Part shown: in pieces, positions 22,790-35,226 of the stretch | Numbering within the stretch: the first letter of the stretch is position 1 | How the letters are laid out: each line of letters opens with the position of its first letter | Assembly (NCBI GenBank): GCA_010645155.1 | Contig: JAAGOF010000081.1 | Coordinates: 483,537 to 547,536, forward strand | Reading direction: 5' to 3' | DNA length: 64,000 nt | Source of the DNA: Tigriopus japonicus | Lineage: Eukaryota > Arthropoda > Copepoda > Harpacticoida > Harpacticidae | Made by a program: the position numbers and the translations under genes | The notes under the pieces: generated by a model | What the model saw: only the letters and a program-made list of their open reading frames with translations | What the model was told of the DNA's origin: nothing | Database searches by the model: none

Positions 22790-24760
22790 ATTTATTTATT
22801 GATTGATAAGTTGCCTAAGCACTTTATTGTTAGTTTTGAAAAACTGCGTCTTGCCATTTGACGTCTTGGAAATATTTGAAGGGGTTTGACCCGAGGTTAG
22901 ATAAAGTGGAATAGATTGTACAAATTTGTGTGCCATTATTTGAATTGTCCAAATGAGGCCGACGATTTGATTTGAGAATCCAGTCCATTCCACAGCTGAG
23001 GACCTTGTTTAAAGAAATTCGTTGCACCAATGTCGATGTGAATATCATCTCTTGATACACCTCTAGTTTCCCGCATATTTGGTATACCAACACGATTCTC
23101 TCCCATGCTTTTGAATAGTCCACTCTGGCCTCCCCCCGATGTTTTCAGCGATTTCCACATCTCAATCGGAGTGGATTTGGCAGCCAATTGGTTCAGGGAC
23201 CGGAAACCAGCTCTCTGGTGTAGTTCCTTTATGAAGACTTTATCGCCGAGTTTCATACCCAGATACTCTCGAAGTATTCTATTGAAAGCTTTCTGAAGTT
23301 CCTTTTGATAACCTGCCCCGTGGTCTAGATCATGTTCATGGTCTTGAATATAAAAGAAAAGAGGCAAACAGTATCGTATCTGCGATAACACCAATGACTC
23401 AATTGACACTTTCAAGCAACTGCGGGAGATTTTCGAGAGCAACATCCGCAGCAATCCCAATCCACTCTTCAGTTTGCCAATCAGACATCGAACATGGGTA
23501 TTCCACTTGAGATTGTTTTGAAGATGAACGCCCAGGGCTTTACAGCCTGGTTTTTCCACCACTTTGTGGCCATCTATCATTATTTTTGTCGATGTGTTCT
23601 GGGCGTCATTTTTTCCGAGGACCATCATCGATGTCTTCGAGGCATTCGCCTTCAATCCATTCGCAGCCATGAAATCCATCACTTTCTGAGCTACAGTCTC
23701 AAGTTTCGATTCTAACTCTTCAAGATTTAATGCTCGCACCATAACGATGGAATCGTCTGCGAAGCAGATTAATCCATCCCGATCACTCTCGTTCAGCCCC
23801 AAAGGGAAGTGTGCCACATACGTATATTAAGAATAAAAGAGGAGAGAGGACTGACCCATGCGGTGAACCACACACCACTTCCCGGAACAATGACACTTGC
23901 CCATCTATCTCAACGACTTGAGATCGTCCTTCCAGAAATGAACGGACCCACTTCGTTGTTCTCCAATCGAACCTATAGATGTCCATCTTTTTAACAAGGA
24001 TTGACCAATCGAGTGTATCAAATGCAGCGGAGATATCGAACTGCAGAATTCCTGCAACTCCCTGGATCTTGACGCTTTGTTCAATAATGACGCTAGCGCA
24101 CTAAACGTTGAATGGTTCTCCCTAAAACCATGTTGCCCCTCCGGAAGGATGTCCAAAGCCACAAGATATTCTTGGAACTGGGTGTGTACATTTCTCTCTA
24201 AGACCTTTGACATGACTGGGAGCATCGACACTGGACGATTGTTTGATGCGATAGAGGAATCGCCACCCTTTAGAATTGGGATCACTTTGCCTTTCTTCCA
24301 CTCCTTAAGAAAAGCACCAATCACCAGGGATTGGTTCACAAGGTATGTAAGCGGCTCAGCGAGAACGTTCTTCGCTAGTTTGATAGTTTTGCCACTAACT
24401 GCGTCAATTCCGCTACTTGTTTTTTTATTTCAAAGACGAGATTGCCTTGATAACTTCGGCTTTTGTCACCGATCTGAACGTAAACCCGTCAATAAACTGT
24501 CCTCGCTCCACCAGCCTTTTTGTTGCCTTGGGGGCGAGGGTACGATCTTTGATTTAATTGCCGTTATCTTGTCATTGAAGAACTTGCCAAACTCCTCTCC
24601 CATCTTCTTTGCATCCGTTATAACTTCGCCACCAACCGCAAGACACGTTGGTCCCCTTTCTTCACTCCTTCCCTGGACCTTTTTAATTGCATCCCAAACT
24701 TTTCCACTCTCGATCTGTCGTTCCGTTTGCTTTCTTGTATCCCGGCGCTTACTCAAAGTT
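22790..24760 (-). pseudogene. Non-LTR retrotransposon (CR1/jockey-like) RT region, decayed
   Basis: Minus-strand fragments in order: VWDAIKKVQG... (24466-24756); EWKKGKVIPILKGGDSS...NNRPVSMLPVMSKVLE and LPEGQHGFRENHST (24100-24339); WVRSFLEGRSQVVEIDG...GSPHGSVLSPLLFLIYV (23783-23986); and ICFADDSIVMV with the FADD catalytic motif through a C-terminal tail with LWNGLDSQIK (22936-23817). At least three frame changes separate them. No endonuclease is present, so the copy is 5'-truncated. It lies between the protease gene and IR gene A and is not intronic. Confidence 0.9.
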
Positions 24761-25280
24761 CAGTCCAAATCCTGCGGAGAATGAATGAACTAGCCCTTTT
24801 GTGGTAATTGTTTTCCCACAAAAGGGCGAACTCATTCATTCAATGCTCTCTTCAGGAAATAAGTTTGAGATGGCATAACTTTTCACTCCGGCATGCGATT
24901 GATCTGAATATTTAAATACGTCGTCTACTGAATACAAACCAGGGCCCGTATTCTCAACTCGTACTTGGCGATTAAATTAAGACTTCAAGAACGAAGTTAC
25001 TACATAGAAGTACGACTTCAAGTACCAAGAAGTAGAGGGCTAAACTACCAAGAAGGAGTTGAGAATACCGGCCCACGTCTCGTTTGCAGAAGAACGCAAT
25101 TGAATTTCTCCTTTTGGAAATCATAATCCTTAGCGTTAGTCGCTTCCTCCAGAAATTCAGTGTTTCTTGGATGGAGTGGTGCTTTTTTCGTCAGTTCTTA
25201 CCAACTCTAAGATCCCACTTTACATGTCCCAACATTGAACAAAGAAACGTTTCTCAAACTTTGATCGATGTTTCTTAAGG
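24757..25280. repeat. Dispersed repeat with internal hairpin and a nested small MITE
   Basis: The hairpin at 24780-24841 (GAATGAATGAAC...CCCTTTTGTGG and its complement) recurs at 40299-40358. The part 24880-25190 matches 42205-42385. A palindromic insertion, 24942-25074, interrupts this match (see separate entry). No coding content. Confidence 0.65.
24942..25074. repeat. Small MITE, 133 bp, ends GGGCCCGTATTCTCAACTC
   Basis: The left end GGGCCCGTATTCTCAACTC mirrors the right end GAGTTGAGAATACCGGCCC. The paralogous repeat at ~42255 lacks exactly this segment, acting as an empty site. Confidence 0.75.
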
Positions 25281-25583
25281 ATTCCTAAATGTGGCTTGAT
25301 AATTAATCACAATATATCGCAAGGGTTGAGTTAGTTATAAAGTACCTAATGATTTTCAAAAGGCAAATGCATTTAATCTTCACGATGGGGGAATTGTCAT
25401 TGCTTCAAATTAATTAGATAGCTTCATGTGCAGAAACAGGTTTCTGAAAACTGAATCTGGCTAATCATTCATTCAATGAATTGACATAAATGTGCTTCAT
25501 TTAATCAAATTGTTAATTTCTAGATTCTTGAACTACTGGTGACTAGGATTTTCAATTCAAATTAAGCACTGCGCAAAAGCTGG

Positions 25584-25587
25584 CAGT
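25584..25587 (+). promoter_or_regulatory. Conserved CAGT 30 bp before the ATG of IR gene A
   Basis: CAGT at 25584 lies exactly 30 bp before the ATG. The same motif at the same spacing precedes genes B and C. It fits an arthropod initiator (TCAGT-like) giving a ~30-base 5' UTR, or a splice acceptor for an upstream non-coding exon. No TATA box was seen. Confidence 0.4.
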
Positions 25588-25613
25588 ACATTTGTTCCCT
25601 TCGAGTAGCAACC

Positions 25614-28600
25614 ATGAAACTCAATCATCTGAATTCAATAAGCCAAAATATCTTTGATCAAATTTACCGCGACGTTGACTTACACGATTGCACCCTTATT
25701 TCAAATGTTCCCATTCAACTTCCGGGAATGAGCTTTATCTCAATGGATCCCACTAGCAACGATATTGAATTGACTAAAATGGCTGATTTCATTCACAAAA
25801 CCACTTGGTGTGTGGTGGCCATTTTTTACCTTGGCAGCTACATGAATTATCCTATTAAAAACATAAAGGCCCTCATAGAGAGAAATGTCCATTCGAATGT
25901 TTTCTTTTTTGGACATATTGCCAATCTTGACCTAAGGACATGGAATAGACCTGCTGCCATCATTGAACATCCTGAGAACGTCAAATCTGCGTCTGGTTTT
26001 GTAAGTTTTTTTTTGAAAGACATATGAAATATGAGGAATCACAAATATTTTTTATGTAGCCCATTCATGTTTATTGTGGTCGATTGGAATCGAGTTACTG
26101 GCGTTTCAATGAGAATTATTGGAATGGAGGGACCGGTTTTGTTCACCCGCGTGGCTTAAGGGGCGAAAATTGCAATCATCTTTTGTTAAAACAGACCTTC
26201 AAAGTGGCTCATTTTGGCCTGATGCCCAATGTATTTTTGGACCAAAACGATGGTAGCGTGACAGGAACAGACATTGAGGCAGTCAAGGTTTTGGCGGAAA
26301 AGTATGACATGAAGCTCGAATTGCACACGGGATTGGTTGAAACTGTGGCGACAACCGCTGACCCCAATGCCACTCATGTTTTGGCCAAGGTAAAAAACGC
26401 GTAAATATTTTGCGTTTCTAGAGTTCCTTTGCGTTACTATGAATTTGGGAGCCAAAAGGAAATTGGTTTCAGTTTTTGTTAAAAAAAAATACCTTTTGCT
26501 TGATTGCAAAAGTCGAAATTGTTTTCACTTTCAAAATTGTCACAAGATTTCAATGAATCTAAAAGGTTTCAAGGGTGGTTGAAGGGTTAAAAATCCATAG
26601 ATTATGAAGCAAGTTGCAAATTTGAGCGAAAAACGTGAGAAAAAAAGTGTCGTTTTTCCACGAAAATGTCAAAAAGTCTTTAAAAGCCTAAAGTTCTTAG
26701 CGTCCATTCAATGAAAGCGTCTAGGTCTCTGAAATGATCCATATTTCACATATGGGTTCCTTACTATGAATTTGGTTAGTCCTGATTTATGTACACCTTC
26801 TATTTACGTTTTATTTGCAGCTCTAAAGATTATTTTGCATGGTCATGGCTCGAGTCTTAATAAACTTATGAAAAAAGATTGTAGTAAAGTTTCATTTATT
26901 CAAATCAGTGCAATAAATAATGGTGTGCCGCATGTACTAAAATTCAAAAGATAGAAACTGCTCATTGTACCAAAGAGTCCCAAATATTGGATACCAATCT
27001 TTCAGATTTAAATGACCACACCTTGATATAATGCAAGTCTTTTTTCAGCATAAAAGATCAGCAAGTTCTTTTGATTCAACCAAACCAATCAAACACACTA
27101 GAAATTCATTGCTTGTTTAATTTTGGGTCAATTAGTGCACATCACTTTATCAAGTTAAAACTACTGCCCAATATTTTAACAGGTCATCTGGGACCCAAAG
27201 TTGACCCAAACCTCGAAGAACTCGGGTGCAAGTCATCTTTTAGCGCCTGAATAGCTTGGAGGTGACTTGTGTTTAAAATGACCCTTTTAAAACCGTTCAG
27301 GACGCTCCAAATTATATTAGGATCAGTTAAGAACATCAGAAGGTAATCACCCGTTCGTCTCTAATTTCAGGTATACAGGGGAGAATTTCAGGGTGTAATA
27401 CCAGGATTGCAATTTTATTACAACAGTGTATTCTTTGATCTCTCCACCTACCTTTTATTCTCCCAATTGAGGTATACCACAAGGGTGCCCCAAAAGACTG
27501 TGGCGTTTGGAAATGTAGCTCGTGGATTCGACCAACCCAGCTGGATTGCAGTTTTTACTACTTTGGCCCTATTTTCGGTCACGTTCCAACTCATTTTTTA
27601 TGTGTACAAGTTCAAGATTAGGGACTCGGAATTATATAACAACCCTGGGAATCCCGTTGATTTCTTTTTGCTCACTTTCACCACATTTGTTGAGCCAGAC
27701 AAACTTCAATGGTTTCCATCTTGGTCAGTAGGTATGTGTTTGCCATTTTTTTCTAGCTTAGAGGAAACTTACAAGGAAAACATTCCTTTGTATCTGGTAA
27801 AAAACCGAGAGGTTTTTTTAACAGATACAAAGGAATGTTTTCCTTGTAAGTCATTTTGTGTCAACACGATAAAATATTTGGTCAGTCAATTGGATAGAAT
27901 TTACTGCTCTAGGGCAACCTTGAATGTAACGTTGTTCATGAATAGTTAGCAAGAAACGATCTAGATCTCGCTTAAAACTTAACAACGGATCATCTAATCT
28001 GTAGAATTGTCTGATAGAACTAGGCAATACCCAATTGTAAAATATCAGACCTCTGTTCAATACAGATAATGATGATTTCAGAGTTTTAACGAGTAGTTTT
28101 TTCCGAGTGGTTGAACTTAAATTTGACGTCAGACGTAATCCCTCTTCTTTCTCGCAAAATAAACTCTATCCCTGAGTTAGGACACAAATCACGCAAGCAT
28201 TTAAACACAGAAAGGATCGGATATCGTTCCTACCGTCGTTGATCATTGTTTAATCGAAGGTATTTGAGTCGCTCCCAATACTTCAGGAGGTTCATTCCAC
28301 TGATTGCTCTCGTGAAACTTCGTTGCTTTCCTTCAATTTTATCAAATCTTCCGCTGTAATCGGCGCCCTAAGTGGGGAGGCTGATTCCAAATGGGGTTGG
28401 ATTATTGACTTTTAAAGGGTTTTCATTGTGGTTTCAATGAAATGATTTCAATGTCTCTAGCTTTAAATGCGCGGTAGAGCCGCACATCTGGTACGCCTTG
28501 GTCACTTTACATTGGATGTGCCCATTGAATTTGCCATTATTTTGTATAGAGAGGTTAACTCAACAACTGACCTCCCTCTTTTTGGGTGTTTGGCGCGAGC

Positions 28601-31600
28601 AGCCTGAGGAGGTACATCGAGTGAACTCATTTCTATGAACGGAGAGTTTTTGCTTCAAATCCTCGGTAATTAACGAGATAGAGGTAAAAAAGGCAAGAAA
28701 ACGCCCCATTGAAAACATCTGAAGGCCTTGTGTCAAGTGCCAGAACAATCAAGCAACGCAGGAAATAGTGGAAGTCGGATTCTACCATGATTGAACGAGT
28801 GGTTTCACCAAACTAGTTACCAAAGGAGCTAGCTAAGAGTTCTAAAAAATCCAAGTGAATGAATAGTGAATGAATATCAGAGCTGGGCAAGAAAAAAGAA
28901 ATAGAAACCAACCTGAACATTGAAGGAAGAATCTGTTTAGCTGTTTTGTCGGTGGAACCTGCGTCAAAGAAAGTCCAGTTTATGAAGTGTCAATGGACCA
29001 TCCACCTTCCCGATTAACCATTAGCTCATATGTTTTGTCTGCACCAAGGCATGCTGCAAGCATGCTTCCATTATTGACTTCAAGCGTATTTTAAGCCTGC
29101 TAGAGCATTTCATGCCAAAATTTGGGTTAAACATCTAATACATAAAAGCTGACATTCATATGGTGTCATTTTAAAAGCCTGAAAACGTTAAAAAGACGCA
29201 AAATGTATGGAAGTCAATTGATGAAGTATGCTTCAATCTTGGATCTCCAAACACAAAACATATGACCTATTGTTTGCCCTTCAAAGTCTGATAAAGATTC
29301 TCAAAGTTTTTTTGGTCTTTTAAAAGCCTTAAGTGTCACTGAGAAGCTCCGGAGAAGCCCCAGCCATTGACATCAATGATGATGTTTAAAAGCTCTTAGT
29401 TACCTTTAAGTATTAAACCGAATGAGTTGGTGAGCACAGAAAAGAACCTCCAGCCTTTGGATCTAATCAAGTTGGCATGTTTAACATTTCATGACCTTAA
29501 GGTGAAAATATAAAAATGTGATCCTTTTTTGAATAATCATTTACGTAATAAATAAATGGAAAAATAAAACATTGATGAGCAAATTTTCTAGTTTTACAAC
29601 TGAATTCTAGAAATGGATTTATTCACCTTGTTTTGGCATTAATCTTGTTCTAAAATCGTAATAAAGCATGAATACGGTCGAGATTTGCCTACATCACTGC
29701 ACTGGAAGCTTTCCAAATTTTTTGCGCATTTCCGCAGGAATTACTTAGTTTACCCTTGATTTCCTCTACATCTGAAACATTGACATATTTTATTATTGAG
29801 GATTAAATCTAAACACTACTCATATTTGACACCGATGCCAGAGCTACCTGGTACTGAAATAACCCTCTTTCAGTTTTTCAGTCAGGTCCATATTACAGTT
29901 TATCCTCCTAATAATCTACTAAATTCAGTATTTTTCAATGTTAAAATAAAATCGGCGATATTTGAGCTGAGGCGATCCATTTTTGACCTAAAGAAGCGGA
30001 AAGTATCTCTGGGCATATAAACACCCAAATTCTCAAACAATATGAGTCTTTGAAAATTTAATTAAGATGGAGAAAATGCCATTTTTGTATGTTGTAACAC
30101 AAAAAGCCAAAGATATAGAATTACATAAAACCCACATAAAACACAGATTTTTGAAAAATTGCTTTTGAATGAAAAAAAGGCTACACAGGTTATCATATTT
30201 AGTGGAATTCTGTGGTTTTAAAAATCGCCTTTTGGTCCTGCCACTAATGAAGAATGAAAAAATGTGTCAAGACTTGTCCTCTGAGATGGACAAAGTTTGG
30301 TAGAATTTCGGATTACCTCTTCTTTATGGACCTCCTCCAAAACACCAAGCCGGTTCTTTGGAGTTAGCTCTTTGCCTTTCTTTTTTAATTCGTGACAAAA
30401 GGATGCTTATCAGTAGGTTAAAAGCCCCCTCAAATGTCGATTTCCTGCTTTTTACGCTACAAACAATGAAGATTGTACAGTCTGGGGCAAACAGTGCAGA
30501 ACCGTGAAAGGTTGTGAGAGGATCGTCAAACACTTTCCGTTCTAGAGCTCAACTCTCGCTTGTAAATGTACTACGATTTATTCCAAGGTTGCGTGAGTTT
30601 ATTTATCCTAAAGCAATATTTCAATACTTAAACTAACTATTAACTAACCTAACCCAACCTAACTTACCCTAACCTAACCTAACCAAATGTTAACTTCAAC
30701 TTCATTTATTCCTTTGAAAAATGCATTATATTTATGAGTCACGCAACTTATCAAAATTTCACATGTCATAACTCAGAGCCAAGGAGCGCTAGTAGCATTG
30801 ACTTCAAGCCAACTCCAAGTAAGCCATCCCGCTATTTGGCCTTCACATAAGATCATTGAGATCTATTAAATACTGCAGGGAGTATAATCGTAAAAACGTG
30901 GCGCCTGTCGCCAATTGTTGAGCGGACAAAAGTGCGAGAACATTTGAAATGTTTGACCAAGCAAAGAACCAAAGATGTCACTAGGTGACCATGCCTTGCA
31001 TTTATATACTACAAGTAGGAACTTTTTTGCCAATACTTTGAATAAGTCACTGATAAGAAGAACACAAGCTTAAGCTTTTGCGTTAAGTAGGGTTATTTCA
31101 AAACCTTTCAAGGTGGCTTCAAGAACGAGTTTAAAAAGTTGGTCTTGATTCGCATGTTTGGTCACACTGACTGTCCGCTCAACAGTACTGATGGAAAAAA
31201 AACAATCTTTCAATCTTTCTCACGCGAGGTTGCTAGCTTTAGGTTTGCCATCCCCCCTCACATAGAACAACATCTTGCAAAATCAAGAAGCAAGTTCCTT
31301 CTACATAGCGCCCCTGAGCCAAAGACGAATAAAGCAAGGGGTGCCACTTGCGCTCACCTTCAGAAGAAAGCCTTTTTCCTCATGGAATTCAACCGACAAA
31401 TGATAGACGCTGAAGGCTAATTGGCAGACCTAGTTGGGCAACCTTTTGTTTGTTTGTTTGTTTGTTTGTTGAGGAGTCAGAACGCAGCTTCGCAGTTGCG
31501 ATCTGATAGAGGCTGTCCGCCATATGGGGATATTGCCGCTCCACTTGGACAAGCTAACAAGCAAGCATTAATTTTTACCTCACCCTCGGGAATGACCCCA

Positions 31601-33668
31601 GGTTCGCCCATTTAAGCCGTCAAGGGCCGTGACTTCTGCATTTAACTTAATACCACAGGTCACTAGGACTCGGCAAGCCCGGGATCGAACCGGGGCTTGC
31701 CTAGTATTTGGCATTGAAAGACAGTTCAATGCTAATTTTTGACTCCGAAGAGTTGAGTTTGGAAAGTTGTGTGTTGCATTTGAAAGACGGTTCAAGTGCT
31801 AAATTTTGACTCCGAAGAGTTGAGCTTGAGGGTGGCAGTCAGCCGGGATAGAACCCCAGCCATCTGCACGACATACCGACGCAGTTCGCACTACGCCATG
31901 CCTCACCACTTAGTTGGGCAACCTATCGTGAATATGATTGAAGATTGGATTGTTTCCATCACTACTCAACAGTTATGAGGGTGACAGTTTCCTCAAAAAT
32001 TCAATTCATTCCACCCCTTTTGCCAAATCAGCCTGACTAAAGCTTGCACGCTATCTAGTAATTAAATGATCTATGGGTTTGATCCACGAGAAGCAAGACT
32101 TGAAGCATGCAAAGAGGGAAGTTCTCCGGCGTAAACGCCGATCAAACGAACTCCAAGCGAACTTCCATTCAGTGTTTCGTCGAATTCGATGGCAAAAATT
32201 GCATGCCCCCTGACCTGGTTGTGGTTGCGGAGTTGAAAAAATCATATATGTTCGGGAATTTCAAGATCGAAACGGTCCGTCAATTTCGAAAAACAACAGA
32301 TCTATTAAGAAAACCAGGGAAGCACACTCTAAAGTAAACTAGCAAGAGAAGAACCTGGCTTTGCCCTCAAAACATATGTCTTCGTTCACCATTACATTCT
32401 CTTATAGTCGGAAAGAAGTGAATGGTACCACCTACCCAGCCGTTGAGAGCTTCCACAGTAAATTTCTTACTTATTGTGCTACAAAGTCTATCTTTCATTT
32501 TTCTGTTGCTAGCTCCGTAACTATGTGTTAATTATACTCAATTTCAGCCTTATTTTACAGCCTTTTTGTGAAAGAATGAGTATTCTTGAAAAAAAACCTA
32601 TTCGCAGAGTCACTTGCTGAAAAACACAATCATAAATTTTGAGTTCCTAGAATTTCCAAAAAGTTCATATTTCGGCAAATCTTTTCCAATCTTAAATTCA
32701 TTTTGTCAAAGCTCATTTAATTCAATTATCAAGACGCGCCTTTCATTAAACGTTCAAACAGAAACAAAACTTTTAGGTGCAGAATATAGTGAAAAGTCAA
32801 TAAGGAAACAATATTTGAAAGGGAACAATTTTCACCTATAAAAAGAGGTCCAAGATTCGATAACCCTTCCCGACCTTTTAGGGACTTGAAATTGTCAATG
32901 CGAAATGGCTGGCTCTGACTCCCCTGCGCATGGTGGTTAACCTTTGGTTTAACACTTTTCCTTTACCTTTTAGGTAAATTCACAACTCTTTTGTGGTCAT
33001 TTTTCGCCCTGCTTGTTGTGAGTTTCTATACTTCCAATCTCAGAACGAACTTGATTGCCCCGGCATTGGAGCCTGAAATCAATAGCCATTCGGATGTTCT
33101 GAAATATGACAAAACAGTTCATGTTGACACCATTTTGATATTTCTTCTTGAGCTTAGAGTTTCACCAACATTTGACGAGGTTCTCCGAATAGTCAAAGAA
33201 AAAGAAAGATGGTACTCTCCGGTTGTGACCAGGGAACTCTTGGAACCTCATATTAAAAAGGCCGTTTTGGAGGATGGAGACGCTTTTGTGGCCACCCAGC
33301 AAAATATTCTCTACACCTATATGTTTGAAAAGGACTTGGGATTCCCAAATTTGAGGATTTCCGATGATAGCCTTGTCAACTTTTACATGTGTCTTCGTCT
33401 CACGAAATATTCTCCTTACACTCCAGATGTCAATAGAATGTTCACCGTATACCAAGAATCCGGTTTATCCAAAAGGATACTAAACAAACCCCTTCCCATT
33501 ATTGCTTTACCTTCAACAATGTCCGGCTCCAACTTTGAATCATCGGATGCTTTGCAGATGAGTATGGAAATGCTGTGGACGCCAATCATTCTCTTGGCTG
33601 GAGGAATTGCAGCTAGCACTCTTATCTTTCTGGCAGAGATTGCAAATGCATCCTTTGATTTGATGTAA
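25614..33668 (+). CDS. Divergent ionotropic (IR/iGluR-like) receptor A, four exons
   Basis: Exons 25614-26000, 26060-26389, 27371-27731 and 32974-33668 join in phases 0, 0, 1 to 590 aa with no internal stop. Exon 1 is a variable N-terminal domain (LNSISQNIFDQIYRDV...MADFIHKTTW). Exon 2 holds ligand-binding lobe S1 (FKVAHFGLMPNVFLDQNDGS, VTGTDIEAVKVLAEKYDMKL). Exon 3 ends S1 and gives M1 (SWIAVFTTLALFSVTFQLIF) and the pore region (FFLLTFTTFVEPDKLQWFPSW). Exon 4 begins with M3 (LLWSFFALLVVSFYTSNLRT, corresponding to the SYTANLAAF gate of iGluRs), then S2 and M4 (LWTPIILLAGGIAASTLIFL). The canonical glutamate-binding Arg of S1 is not evident, as in many IRs. No clear signal peptide is seen at this ATG. 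A chemosensory cation channel is the likely role, inferred from the family. AATAAA lies at ~33952. Intron 3 is 5.2 kb and TE-filled. Confidence 0.88.
27740..27855. repeat. Near-perfect hairpin (29-bp stem), probable collapsed mariner ends
   Basis: CTTACAAGGAAAACATTCCT at 27768 is mirrored exactly by AGGAATGTTTTCCTTGTAAG ending at 27850, with a ~25-base loop. A related end occurs at 57348-57372 beside a mariner transposase relic, so this may be a mariner reduced to its two ends. It begins only ~36 bp after the exon 3 donor of gene A. Confidence 0.7.
27855..28385 (-). pseudogene. LINE ORF2 C-terminal relic
   Basis: Minus strand: DKIEGKQRSFTRAISGMNLL, KYWERLKYLRLNNDQRR, ERYPILSVFKCLRDLCPNSG and FYNWVLPSSIRQFYRLDDPL...SFKRDLDRFL, the standard tail of CR1/jockey-like LINE proteins. 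Stops and one frame change. It lies in intron 3 of IR gene A. Confidence 0.8.
28386..30640. other. IR gene A intron 3, largely unrecognised
   Basis: 29044-29195 matches, in inverted orientation, 61060-61215 (CTTCCATTATTGACTTCAAG, then GTATTTTAAGCCTG), so it is a dispersed repeat copy. The remainder has no named feature. Confidence 0.45.
30645..30694. repeat. Interstitial telomere-like (CCTAA)n patch
   Basis: ACTAACCTAACCCAACCTAA with further CTAACCTAACC repeats, the complement of TTAGG, the ancestral arthropod telomere unit. It is short (~50 bp) and degenerate. Confidence 0.6.
30898..32105. repeat. Dispersed repeat with inverted GTTGAGCGGACA motifs, copy 1, split by a SINE
   Basis: The left part 30898-30960 (CGCCAATTGTTGAGCGGACA) and the inner inverted motif near 31170 (CTGTCCGCTCAACAGT) match 53265-53660. 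After the SINE, the match resumes at ~31985 (GCCAAATCAGCCTGACTAAA) against 53708-53760. It occupies different introns of the IR genes (A intron 3, C intron 2), so it transposed and was not inherited by gene duplication. Confidence 0.65.
31445..31910 (-). mobile_element. tRNA-derived SINE, copy 1, with 14-bp target duplication
   Basis: The duplication TAGTTGGGCAACCT is perfect at 31431-31444 and 31911-31924. On the minus strand the head is tRNA-like: GAGGCATGGCGTAGTGCG (A box) and GGGGTTCTATCCCGGC (B box). A second B-box-like segment (CCGGTTCGATCCCGGG) lies near 31680-31695. The 3' end is a (CAAA)n tail, seen on the plus strand as TTTG repeats at 31446-31470. Confidence 0.9.
31925..32973. other. 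IR gene A intron 3, last kilobase
   Basis: Beyond the repeat end (~32105) no coding family is recognised. The pyrimidine-rich tract CTTTTCCTTTACCTTTTAG precedes exon 4 at 32974. Confidence 0.5.
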
Positions 33669-34579
33669 CTGGACAATGTAACAAAAATGTAAAACACAAT
33701 GTCCTGCAAAGACTAATTGTTGATGTAATATTCCGGTTATGTTATGTTTTTAAACGGAGGAGAGTTGATTCAGAACGTATAGCACAACAGAAAATATATC
33801 ATTTTTTCAAAAAAAAATTGGACGTGCAAATTAGGTTTTGGTTAATTTTTAGCTCCTGAGTGAATAGAACTTAGTTTTGTGGCGAGTTTTCTAATGTTGA
33901 TCAAGCTTTACACGGGTGCAGGTAAGTTTATTGTCCTGGTACTTTGTGACAATAAAAGAGCGTTTTTGGCGTAACAATATATTTTGATATTTCAGGCCTA
34001 AACTTACTACATTGAGAGTTTTTAATCAAACCAAGGTGTCCACTGCTGGCCAGCCAATTCCCAACAAATGGGAAGAATTCTGACGCATAATAAGAGCAAA
34101 GTTGTTGTATATTCTTTCATGAAAATTCTCCGATTTGGCATAAAAAACTCTCAAATGTTGAAAAATATTCGCTACTAATTGAAATTCTGTGGAGAACTGA
34201 TTCATTTGGATATTTTACAAGCACTTCCTATTTTTTCGATTTTTGAAATTATTTGCTTTCAGTAAGGCTTAGTTTTTTTGTAAGCAAAACTAAATCTAGT
34301 TTAATGGAATTTCAAATGTAAAATTTTGGACAAACGTTATTTTTCGGCAAATATTAACTTTTTGTCCAGTTCTAACATTTTTGCCAATGCCCATATTTTT
34401 TAATTTAAGAAACTGAAAACTGATTTTAAACACATTGTTTCGTAACGGAACTTGAATAAGCACGAAATATGAAAAGAAATCAAGTCTAAGGCACAATCTG
34501 CAATTTTGGCCAAAAGTTAAAGACGAATATAGAGGTGTAATTGGCCCGAGATCAAGATTTGTTGTGGTTCTAAAGTTGA
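33669..34579. other. Intergenic A-B, first part
   Basis: Contains the AATAAA at ~33952 that could end gene A's transcript. Nothing else is recognised. Confidence 0.4.
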
Positions 34580-35135
34580 CCACAAGAGGCGCACCATCCG
34601 CAGTTGAGAAAAAAACAAGAGCGTCATATTAAGCAACTCTCGAAGACGCTAATTTTGTAAATCAAGACGTTGTGTGATGGAAACATTTACCAATATGCAA
34701 CAGGACTCACACTTGACGATTTCCACTCGTTTTGGGGTATTTTTGTTGATTCTGAGTCAAATTTGTGGCCTTGAGAATCCTCAATGCCTATCTAGGTTGA
34801 GATAATCTGTTTATTTTGACATTCTCTGCGGATGCGCAAATGTTGCTGATTTTGATCAAGAGTTCGTATTGTTCAGGGTGATTGTGTCATCACTATTCAT
34901 AATTTTCTAAATGGGTTTCAAAAATCCTACTTTGGTTTTGCAATCTTTCTTGCTTTTTAAAACTGATTTCAACTTTTACAGGTGTTTTTTTGTGTGTCAT
35001 TTTAGCTCCGCATCAGTTTAAGGTGTCAAAGCGTCAAAACTCAACAAAGAGTTCTTGGAACCCGTGTAGAAATTTAAGAATACTAATATGACATGGCCAC
35101 CTTGAAAAATACTGCGGATGGTGCGCCTCTTGTGG
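34580..35135. repeat. MITE with perfect 25-bp terminal inverted repeats
   Basis: CCACAAGAGGCGCACCATCC (25 bp in all) at 34580-34604 is exactly complemented at 35111-35135. The 556-bp interior has no transposase. The CCACAAGAGGCGC start resembles the GCAAGAGGCGC of the 16754-17041 foldback, so the two may be related. Confidence 0.85.
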
Positions 35136-35226
35136 CCCGTTTTAAAACATCGAAAACAACAAACCGATCACACTTCATTGCATGCAAGAACAACCACGAA
35201 CCGAGACAACGTAAGGATCTCTAGGC

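Noticed and set aside
31840..31910. tRNA gene on the minus strand
   Set aside because: A and B boxes are present, but it is the head of a SINE with target duplications and a (CAAA)n tail. A second identical arrangement is at 49080-49154.
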